Source: an uncultured Paraburkholderia sp. (GTDB taxonomy: Bacteria; Pseudomonadota; Gammaproteobacteria; Burkholderiales; Burkholderiaceae). From it: a stretch of DNA of 21,059 bases. Positions 15,501 through 21,059 of the stretch are shown piece by piece; position 1 is the first letter of the stretch, and the number at the start of each line of letters is the position of its first letter. The stretch covers positions 1 to 21,059 of the forward strand of contig CALFSF010000597.1 of assembly GCA_937917025.1 (NCBI GenBank), read 5' to 3'. The position numbers and the translations under genes were made by a program. The notes beneath the pieces are model-generated. The model searched no databases. It had not been told where the DNA came from and was given only the letters and a program-made list of their open reading frames with translations.

Positions 15501-17086
15501 GCAACGAGGGCTGGCCCGGCTGGCTCGATGCGTTGGCAGCAGGCGGCCGCGCGACGCGCATGCAACTCGATCAGGGCGACGCGTTATGGTGGCCCGCCGA
15601 GCGCCTCACGTGTCTGCGCGCGATCTATCCCGATGCATCGCTTCACCCGGCGCTCAACGCACCGAGGGGCTACACCGAAGCGTGGACTGAAGACGATGCC
15701 GTCGTCGACGTCGTGCGCGCACGCATGACGGGTTCGGGGCCCTTGCCCGTCATGCAGATCGCGAATCCGCTTGCGCTGCCCGCATCGCGCGTCGCGCAGG
15801 CGCTGGTGCGACTCGAAGCGGAAGGCTACGTGATGCGCGGCCGCTTCACGCCCGATGCAAGCGAAGAAGAATGGTGCGAGCGGCACCTGCTCGCGCGCAT
15901 CAACCGCTATACGGTGAGGCGGCTGCGTCGCGAAATCGAGCCGGTGGAGCGGCACGATTTCATGCGCTTTCTGTTTGCATGGCAACACCTGACGCCCGAT
16001 ACGCGCGGCGAAGGACGCGACGCGCTGGCGGCCGTCGTCGATCAGCTCGAAGGATTTCAGGCCGCTGCGGGCGCGTGGGAAGAAGACATCCTGCCCGCGC
16101 GTCTGAAGGACTATTCGATTACCGCGCTCGACGAACTGTGCCGTTCCGGCAAGGTCGTGTGGACGCGCCTGACCGAACGCACGAAGGTGGCGAGTGCGCC
16201 GGTGCGCAGCACGCCAGTCGTGTTGCTGCCACGCCGGAACGTACAGGTCTGGAGCGCGCTCGTCGATACGTCGAAGCCGCCGGCATTGTCGGCGCGCGCG
16301 CAGCACGTGTACGACACGCTAAAGGAACACGGCGCGATGTTCTTCGACGAGCTGTTGAGCGACGTCCATGGCCTGAAGATCGAACTGGAAAACGCGCTCG
16401 GCGAACTGGTCGCGGCCGGTCTTGTGAACTCCGACAGCTTCGCGGGGTTGCGCGCGCTGCTCAAACCGGTTGCGAAGCGCAACGCCTACTATGGCAGCCG
16501 CCGTCCGCGCGGCGCGGGCGCGCTGATCGGCGGCATGGACGACGCAGGGCGCTGGGCGCTGGTGCGGCGGCGCCCGGCGCAGCCCGCCGCGGACGTTGCC
16601 ATCACACCGGGCCGGCCGCCGCCGACCGATCCCGAGGTGCTCGAACACCTCGCGATGACGCTGCTGCGCCGCTATGGCGTCGTATTCTGGCGCCTGCTCG
16701 AACGCGAAGCCGACTGGCTTCCGCCATGGCGCGAACTGCTGCGCACGCTGCAAAAACTCGAAGCACGCGGGCTCGTGCGCGGCGGGCGTTTCGTCAACGG
16801 ACTCGCGGGCGAGCAGTTCGCGTTGCCCGAGGCGATCCCGATGCTTCGCGAGGTACGTCGCGATGCGAACGACGGTGCTTTTATCTGCGTATCCGGTACC
16901 GACCCGCTGAATCTCGCCGGTACGTTGTTGCCAGGCGACAAGGTGCCTGCGGTAAGCGGCAACCGCCTGCTGTATCGCGATGGGGTGCCGGTGGCGACGA
17001 TCATCGCGGGTTCGTTCGGCTATCTCGCCGATTTCGACGCGCAAACACGCGATCGCATGCGAATTGCGCTGGTACAGCGCGGCTAG
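12599..17086 (+). CDS. lhr: Large ATP-dependent helicase of the Lhr family
   Basis: This 1495-residue superfamily 2 helicase is about the size of E. coli Lhr (1538). Family members translocate 3'-5' on single-stranded DNA, unwind RNA:DNA hybrids and are linked to DNA repair. Visible motifs are APTGSGKT (60-67, Walker A), TTPES, DEIH (187-190, Walker B), SATQ (222-225, motif III) and QRVGRSGH (382-389, motif VI). The long C-terminal half includes the Lhr-specific winged-helix/beta-barrel region and the extended Lhr-C part. The ATG at 12599 was chosen as the first with a possible site (CTGGAA); an ATG at 12629 has none. It starts 152 bases after the autotransporter stop. No metallophosphoesterase or ligase partner, as found with some Lhr homologues, is adjacent. 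Confidence 0.93.
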   Translation: MARRAPTYGSMTSGSFAAGALAGFHPAVAGWFLKTFPAPTDAQAAAWPQIRSGRSTLVAAPTGSGKTLTAFLSAIDDLVREGIANDGVLPDETLVVYVSPLKALSNDIRINLQMPIEGIANELAALGLPALDIRTAVRTGDTTQQERTALRKLAPHILVTTPESLYVLLGSVSGRRMLSTVRTVIVDEIHAIAGGKRGSHLALSLERLDALCARRLPRIGLSATQKPITAVARFLTGGAAIDDPTPADCAIIDVGHARARDLALEIPPVPLEAVMANEVWERVYDRLAELVALHRTTLVFVNTRRMAERASRHLTERLGKEAVAAHHGSMSKEHRFDAEQRLKRGDLRVLIATASLELGIDIGDVDLVCQMGSPRGIAPFLQRVGRSGHQVGGMPKGRLFPVSRDDLIECTALLDCVRRGELDTLSIPRAPLDVLAQQITAEVANEEWSEDALFELFRRAAPYATLAREQFDAVLRMLAEGYTTRHGARGAYLHRDVVNGMLRGRRGSQLVAVTSGGTIPENADYAVILEPQGVNIGTINEDFAVESLAGDVFQLGNTSYRILRVETGRVRVEDAHGQSPNIPFWLGEAPGRSDELSMGVARLRGDIDRLLASTPETPHVARATSRPAADGNGDGLALAEPRTATLAPQIEHAIDWLTGHVGIDESAARQIVEYLARARSALRVLPSQETLVMERFFDESGGTQLVIHAPFGSRLNRAWGLALRKRFCRTFNFELQAAATEDAIILSLTGSHSFVLDEVWRYLHSNTAEHLLIQALLDAPLFGVRWRWNATTALALPRYSGGRKTAPQIQRMRSDDLLAAVFPDQAACLENIVGERDVPAHPLVDQTIDDCLHEAMDTEGWLALLRRIEAGTLTLVTRDLPAPSPLAAEILTAKPYAFLDDAPIEERRTQAVLNRRYTDPASADDLGALDPEAIDSVRREAWPEARGVDEMHEALTGLACISEAEAQRNEGWPGWLDALAAGGRATRMQLDQGDALWWPAERLTCLRAIYPDASLHPALNAPRGYTEAWTEDDAVVDVVRARMTGSGPLPVMQIANPLALPASRVAQALVRLEAEGYVMRGRFTPDASEEEWCERHLLARINRYTVRRLRREIEPVERHDFMRFLFAWQHLTPDTRGEGRDALAAVVDQLEGFQAAAGAWEEDILPARLKDYSITALDELCRSGKVVWTRLTERTKVASAPVRSTPVVLLPRRNVQVWSALVDTSKPPALSARAQHVYDTLKEHGAMFFDELLSDVHGLKIELENALGELVAAGLVNSDSFAGLRALLKPVAKRNAYYGSRRPRGAGALIGGMDDAGRWALVRRRPAQPAADVAITPGRPPPTDPEVLEHLAMTLLRRYGVVFWRLLEREADWLPPWRELLRTLQKLEARGLVRGGRFVNGLAGEQFALPEAIPMLREVRRDANDGAFICVSGTDPLNLAGTLLPGDKVPAVSGNRLLYRDGVPVATIIAGSFGYLADFDAQTRDRMRIALVQRG

Positions 17087-17324
17087 CGCGGCACACTACA
17101 GGACGCGCAGCTTCCCCCGGATGCGGAGCCGCCGCACCCCCGCCTCGCTTTAAACCCACAAATCTGTTAAAGAAATGGGATTCGCCCGTCGTTAACTGTT
17201 ACGAACCCCGTCATTCGGCCACCTGGATACAATGAAGCCAATCTTCGACGGAAGACCGTTTGCCGCCCGACCGCTCGCCAGCGTACATAGCGAGCCGGAT
17301 GGCGGAGCCTGTCCGGGGGACTCA

Positions 17325-19328
17325 ATGCAGGACGATCAACACCAACAGGTGCTTTTTGCCCACTTCGGCACGACGAGCCCATGCTGGCGTCTGTCGAAAG
17401 ACAGCAACGCGCTCGAGTTGACCGCGGAAACGGGCACCGGCCCCGCCGACGTCGCCATCGCCCTCACCGTCCAGCAGGCCGCGCAGATTCGCCGCCTGAC
17501 AGGCATTACCTCGAACCTGATCCTCGATATTCATCTGTTCGGCGAACCGTTGCGCCTGCATCTGGTTGGCAAGAAGCTGAACGGCGCGTCGTGGGCCGGC
17601 ACGGCGTCGGCCTATTCCGATACCGAATCCGTCGCGCGCGATCTGGTGCATGGGCTGTCGTTTGCCGAACAGGTCGTGTCGGAAGTCAATTCGCTCGTCG
17701 TGATCCTCGACCAGGCGGGGCGCATCCAGCGCTTCAATCGTCTCGGCGAAGAGCTGTCCGGCATGAAGGAAGAAGACGTCATCGGCAAAAACGTCTGGGC
17801 GCTCTTCATGTCTTCCGAAGACGGCGCGGCGTCGAGCTTCAATATCAGCGGATTTTTCAACCGGGGCGTGTCGTACGAGGTCGAGCGGCTCGTGAAGACC
17901 GTCCACGGCGAGCGTCTGTTCCTGTTTCGCAACAAGTTCGTGAAAAGCGGCAGCGGTATCGACGAGCAGTTCCTGATCTGCTCGGGCACCGACATCACCG
18001 AGGAACGCCGCGCCCAGGCACGCCTGTCGGAGCTGGCCAATACCGATTCGCTCACGGGCCTGCCGAACCGCAACGCGATCCAGGACCGCATCCGCCAGGC
18101 GATCGAATCCGCGAAAGAAGGCGAATCGACCGGCATTCTTTTCCTCGATCTCGACAACTTCAAGAAGGTCAACGACCACTACGGCCATGTGTTCGGCGAC
18201 CGGCTGATCCAGGACGTGTCGTCGGCGATCCGCGGCTGTCTCGATGCAGGCGACACGCTCGCGCGGCTCGGCGGCGACGAATTCATCGTGCTCGCGCTCG
18301 ACGCGACCCGCGCCGCCCTCGAAGCGACCGCGCAGCGCATTCTCGAACGGCTGCGCACGCCGTTCAGCCTCGGGCTCGTCGAGGTGTACACGGGTTGCTC
18401 GATCGGCATCGCGCTGTGCCCGGAACATGGCGACAGCCTCGAATCGGTGATCCGCTCGGCGGACACCGCGATGTACGTCGCGAAAGACGAAGGCAAGCGC
18501 ACCTGCCGCGTGTTTTCTCCGGAAATGGACCACAAGGTCGCGGAGTACATGTGGCTCGATACGAACCTGCGACGCGGCCTCGAAGAAGGCCAGCTCGCCC
18601 TGCTCTACCAGCCGAAGGTGGAACTCGCCACGGGCATCGTCAAGAGCGTCGAGGCGCTGGTACGCTGGAACTCGCCGGAGCGCGGCCAGATCCAGCCGAA
18701 CGACTTCATCGGTTACGCCGAGGAATCCGGCCTGATCGGACCGCTCGGCCGCTGGGTCATGCAAACCGCGGCGATGCAGGCGGCGGCGTGGAAGGCGCAG
18801 GGACTGGAGCTGCGCGTGGCGATCAACGTTTCGGCACGGCAACTGGTGGATACCGCCGTGGTGCGGCATTTCCGCGAAGCGCTCGAACGCGCGAAGCTCG
18901 ATAGCTGCCTCGTCGATCTGGAGTTGACAGAAAGCTGCCTGATCGAAGACGAAGCCGCCGCGATCGATCTGATCACCCAATTCCGCGAGCTGGGCGCGCA
19001 GGTGCATCTGGACGATTTCGGCACGGGTTATTCGTCGCTGTCGCAACTGGGACGGATTCCGCTCGACATGATCAAGCTCGACCGCAGTTTCGTGCGCTCG
19101 ATCAACGCGGACAAGAAGGCGCAGGCGCTGGTGCGCTCGATGGTGGCCGTGGCGCAGGAGCTCGAGCTGAAAGTGGTCGCCGAAGGGATCGAAACCGAAG
19201 CAGAAGAAGTCTTCATGAAAGGGCTTGGCGTCGAATACGTGCAGGGGTTCCGTTATGCCCGCCCGATGCCCGTCGCGGAATTCGAAGCGTGGTTGCGCGA
19301 CAGACAGAAAATCAGGCTCATCGCCTGA
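17325..19328 (+). CDS. rpfR: RpfR: BDSF receptor and cyclic-di-GMP enzyme (PAS-GGDEF-EAL)
   Basis: This 667-residue protein is collinear with E. coli PdeR/YciR (664) and Burkholderia RpfR. Its order is an RpfF-interaction domain (about 1-95, from FAHFGTTSPCWRLSKDSNAL), PAS (about 112-225), GGDEF (316-320 intact) and EAL (443-445 intact). EAL catalytic residues are present: Glu443, Asn501, Glu533, Asp563-Asp564, Lys584 and Glu620. In B. cenocepacia, BDSF binding to the PAS domain stimulates c-di-GMP hydrolysis, which couples quorum sensing to motility, biofilm and virulence. The inhibitory RxxD site before GGDEF is missing (DAGD). I chose the ATG at 17325, with GGGGGA just upstream and a length that matches E. 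coli PdeR. An in-frame ATG at 17232 would add 31 residues without family support. It converges on rpfF. Confidence 0.93.
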   Translation: MQDDQHQQVLFAHFGTTSPCWRLSKDSNALELTAETGTGPADVAIALTVQQAAQIRRLTGITSNLILDIHLFGEPLRLHLVGKKLNGASWAGTASAYSDTESVARDLVHGLSFAEQVVSEVNSLVVILDQAGRIQRFNRLGEELSGMKEEDVIGKNVWALFMSSEDGAASSFNISGFFNRGVSYEVERLVKTVHGERLFLFRNKFVKSGSGIDEQFLICSGTDITEERRAQARLSELANTDSLTGLPNRNAIQDRIRQAIESAKEGESTGILFLDLDNFKKVNDHYGHVFGDRLIQDVSSAIRGCLDAGDTLARLGGDEFIVLALDATRAALEATAQRILERLRTPFSLGLVEVYTGCSIGIALCPEHGDSLESVIRSADTAMYVAKDEGKRTCRVFSPEMDHKVAEYMWLDTNLRRGLEEGQLALLYQPKVELATGIVKSVEALVRWNSPERGQIQPNDFIGYAEESGLIGPLGRWVMQTAAMQAAAWKAQGLELRVAINVSARQLVDTAVVRHFREALERAKLDSCLVDLELTESCLIEDEAAAIDLITQFRELGAQVHLDDFGTGYSSLSQLGRIPLDMIKLDRSFVRSINADKKAQALVRSMVAVAQELELKVVAEGIETEAEEVFMKGLGVEYVQGFRYARPMPVAEFEAWLRDRQKIRLIA

Positions 19329-19436
19329 CAGCCCGCTGCCGCGCTTACTCTACTGCTACTGCCATTACCAGTTACCGTTTGCTGTTGTTGTCGACGGTGT
19401 CAGCCGGGGCCGGGTGCGATCGCGGTTGACGGACCA

Positions 19437-20324
19437 TTACGCCACGTTCGCGCTCGGCGCCGGGCTTGCGCGCAGATTCGACGTGCGGCGATTCTGCAGC
19501 ATCACGAGACGTTCCATGAACGCGAGATCCTTTTCTTCGATCGTGAACGCCGCCTCGACCCAATCCTCCGTGATCTCCATCAGCTCGGCACGCGAGAGCT
19601 GCAGCACGCGCTGACGCGCGCGCATCATCGCGCGAATGCCGTTCAGCTTCGGCCGCATCGTGTCGATGAAGGTGCGCGTGGCGATATACGCGTCGCCCGG
19701 TTCGAACAGCTGGTCGACAAGACCGCGCGCTGAATGCCATTCCGCCGTATGCGATTCGCCGACGCCGATCAGTTCCTCCGCAAGGCGCATGCCGGCCTTG
19801 CGCGCGACGAGCGAATAGCCGCCCATGCCCGGGAACAGATTGAACGCGATTTCGGGGAACCCCATGCGCGCGTCGTTCTGGGCGAGCAGGAAATGGTGGG
19901 CGAGTGCTGCCTCGAAGCCGCCGCCGAGCGCCGTGCCCTCCACCATCGCGATCGAGATCGCACCGGTGTCGAAACCGCGCGCGGCCGCATGCACGCAATC
20001 GACGCAGGAGCGCGCATAGGCCATCAGCTCCTCGCGCTTGCCGGCACGGATCGCGTCGGCAAAAAAGTCGAGATCGCCACCGGCGTTGAACATCGACGGA
20101 ATCAGCGAGCCGGTCACCCAGAAGTCGATCGGCAGCTTCGACTCACGCGCGGAACGCGCGAGGCTCAGGATGTCATGCACCAGCTCGATGTTGAAACACG
20201 GACGTGGTTGCGCACGCAACATCATCCACATGACGTTGCGGCCTTCTTCGTAGTAAGCGGAGATTTGCGACAGATTGCCGGCTTCCAGGAAGGGACGGCA
20301 GGCGTGGTGGTTACGGAGATTCAT
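19437..20324 (-). CDS. rpfF: RpfF: BDSF (cis-2-dodecenoic acid) synthase
   Basis: This 295-residue crotonase-superfamily enzyme belongs to the DSF synthase family. In Burkholderia it dehydrates 3-hydroxydodecanoyl-ACP to the cis-2 enoyl form and then cleaves the thioester to release BDSF. Key features are ACRPF at the start, RNVMWMMLR, FWVTGSLIP, and the two catalytic glutamates Glu138 in ALGGGFEAALAHH and Glu158 in GFPEIAFNLFPGMGG, which correspond to Glu141 and Glu161 of Xanthomonas RpfF. The family ending LMEITEDWV and MERLVMLQNRRT is intact. The ATG at 20324 follows GAGGA; an upstream in-frame ATG at 20363 lacks support. Its pairing with rpfR across 108 bases is the known Burkholderia arrangement of synthase beside receptor. 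Confidence 0.95.
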   Translation of the reverse strand: MNLRNHHACRPFLEAGNLSQISAYYEEGRNVMWMMLRAQPRPCFNIELVHDILSLARSARESKLPIDFWVTGSLIPSMFNAGGDLDFFADAIRAGKREELMAYARSCVDCVHAAARGFDTGAISIAMVEGTALGGGFEAALAHHFLLAQNDARMGFPEIAFNLFPGMGGYSLVARKAGMRLAEELIGVGESHTAEWHSARGLVDQLFEPGDAYIATRTFIDTMRPKLNGIRAMMRARQRVLQLSRAELMEITEDWVEAAFTIEEKDLAFMERLVMLQNRRTSNLRASPAPSANVA

Positions 20325-20339
20325 TTTGGTCCTCATCAG

Positions 20340-20352
20340 GTATTTTAAATAC
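20340..20352. repeat. Short AT-rich inverted repeat upstream of rpfF
   Basis: GTATTT and AAATAC form a perfect 6-bp inverted repeat around a single T, 15 bases upstream of the rpfF ATG. It could be an operator or overlap the -10 region; I could not define a convincing full promoter with it. Confidence 0.35.
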
Positions 20353-20414
20353 GGGCAAAGCAATGGGAGCCTAAAACAGACCGGAATTCCGTGGGGAGCG
20401 GGGGCGAACAGAAC

Positions 20415-20567
20415 ATGGCAAATCCTTATATGGATTTCATGCTTGCTAATGGAAGAAAGGAGTGCGTACCGGCCCCGGCGGCCCCGTCGATGCGCGATTT
20501 CGCACGTACCGTCGGGCCCCGGCAGCGCATGCGGCGCGCTGGAGGAAAACCTCCAGACGCGCGATGA
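20415..20567 (+). CDS. Doubtful small ORF upstream of rpfF
   Basis: This 50-codon frame begins MANPYMDFMLANGRKECV and ends GGKPPDAR, with a basic C-terminal half (MRDFARTVGPRQRMRRAG). A GGGGG tract lies about 10 bases upstream of the ATG, a weak ribosome site. The start uses AT-rich codons and the end GC-rich ones, and its 3' end overlaps the hairpin at 20534-20562. I recognise no family. It could equally be leader or non-coding sequence. Confidence 0.25.
   Translation: MANPYMDFMLANGRKECVPAPAAPSMRDFARTVGPRQRMRRAGGKPPDAR
20534..20562. repeat. Strong hairpin with AAAA loop
   Basis: CTGGAGG (20539-20545) and CCTCCAG (20550-20556) form a perfect 7-bp stem around AAAA. This is extended by GCGCG (20534-20538) with CGCGC (20558-20562) across one bulged A, for 12 pairs in all. 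AT-rich DNA but no T run follows, so it is not a standard terminator. Confidence 0.5.
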
Positions 20568-20823
20568 ATTAAAGGAAATTGAAAGAATTCGCGGAAATGA
20601 ACGAGGCGAAACGCAGATTGTTTATTTAATTTGCATAGATAAAAACCCCGCTTTTCGACGATATGTGGCGAATTGCGGAGTTAATACGCGAAAAGACGCG
20701 TTTATCCCCATTGCGGACAATGCGCTTTACAGATACGTGGAATAGACGGGTAAACGGATGACCCTGGCGCGCAATCCAGCTGGTTGCGCGTTCAACGAAA
20801 GCCGGCGGCGCCCACCGCGGCGT

Positions 20824-21059
20824 TCAGCGGAGTTTTTGCGCCCACGTGTCGACGTCGGACGCCGGCATGCCGGCGTCGCCGTGGCATCGAGGATCGTTTG
20901 CCACGTAGCCGGATCGACCGGCACGCCCCGGGCGCTGCGCTCGGCGCGCGTGGCGCGTTCCGGCTCGCCGGCGCGAAATACAATCGGTGCCGGCTGCGAG
21001 CGGCGACGGAGGGATGCCAAACCGCCCGGAAAGCCTTTCCCAGAAAGGTTCTGAAAAAA
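20824..21059 (-). pseudogene. C-terminal remnant of a probable Ldh-family (malate/lactate-type) dehydrogenase, frameshifted, runs off the right edge
   Basis: On the minus strand, protein-like segments lie in different frames. A LAAGTD-like piece occurs near 20987-21000, then AGEPERATRAERSARGVPV and DPATWQTILDA in a second frame (about 20890-20975). A DAGMPASDVDTWAQKLR ending with TGA at 20824-20826 returns to the first frame. Joined together they resemble the C-terminus of malate/L-lactate/ureidoglycolate dehydrogenases, which often end with GEPE and a (G)xPxDxxTW pattern. About three single-base losses would be needed to explain this, so it is a decayed gene or a run of sequence errors near the window end. 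The family call is from memory of pattern only and is tentative. Confidence 0.4.

Larger units (their letters stand above)
20325..20823. other. Gene-poor, partly AT-rich intergenic region upstream of rpfF
   Basis: About 500 bases lack a convincing gene. The rpfF promoter must lie in its left part. The stretch from about 20565 to 20755 is clearly richer in A and T than the rest of the window (for example TTTATTTAATTTGCATAGATAA) and uses no typical high-GC codons in any frame. It may be a promoter region, silenced DNA or a small non-coding RNA locus; nothing definite can be called. Confidence 0.5.

Noticed and set aside
17322..19046. A 574-codon minus-strand open frame across rpfR
   Set aside because: It is a codon-mirror artefact of the strongly recognisable rpfR; there is no independent evidence.
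20275..20745. A 156-codon plus-strand frame overlapping the rpfF start and the AT-rich island
   Set aside because: Composition changes abruptly along it, it overlaps rpfF antisense at the start, and no family is recognisable. Its last 55 codons look slightly more protein-like but are not enough for a call.

Overview
The window is GC-rich DNA from a betaproteobacterium of the Burkholderiaceae, most likely Paraburkholderia, Caballeronia or Burkholderia. This rests on codon and base composition and on recognisable gene families: a second-type sigma-54 factor, an RpfF/RpfR pair, a large Lhr helicase and a Burkholderia-style autotransporter. It looks like ordinary chromosome. I saw no tRNA, rRNA, transposase, CRISPR array or phage gene.

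Region 1 (1-5728) holds the 5' part of an rpoN paralogue at the left edge, reading leftward, followed by a cluster of small envelope or stress-type proteins: BON, DUF2383, a small secreted or anchored protein, a glycine-zipper protein, DUF1488, DUF4142 and PRC-barrel. Each of the three divergent intergenic regions contains two outward-facing sequences with sigma-54 (-24/-12) architecture, giving six promoters with correct GG-N10-GC spacing. One lies in front of rpoN itself, and the other five lie in front of each outward-reading transcription unit. I infer a self-amplifying sigma-54 regulon packed next to its own sigma factor. No enhancer-binding protein gene is visible here. This is the least ordinary thing in the window.

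Region 2 (5950-8876) carries a basic DUF3175 protein, a CPA1-type cation:proton antiporter and, convergent to it, an aldo/keto reductase.

Region 3 (9083-17086) carries a 1092-residue autotransporter adhesin-like protein with a plausible sigma-70 promoter, then a full-length Lhr-type ATP-dependent helicase.

Region 4 (17325-20324) is the BDSF (cis-2-dodecenoic acid) quorum-sensing module. rpfR encodes the receptor and c-di-GMP enzyme (RpfF-interaction, PAS, GGDEF and EAL domains). rpfF, convergent to it, encodes the crotonase-fold signal synthase.

Region 5 (20325-21059) is a roughly 500-base gene-poor stretch, partly AT-rich, with a strong hairpin and one doubtful 50-codon ORF. After it comes the C-terminal remnant of what may be an Ldh-family dehydrogenase, which can only be read by changing frame several times.
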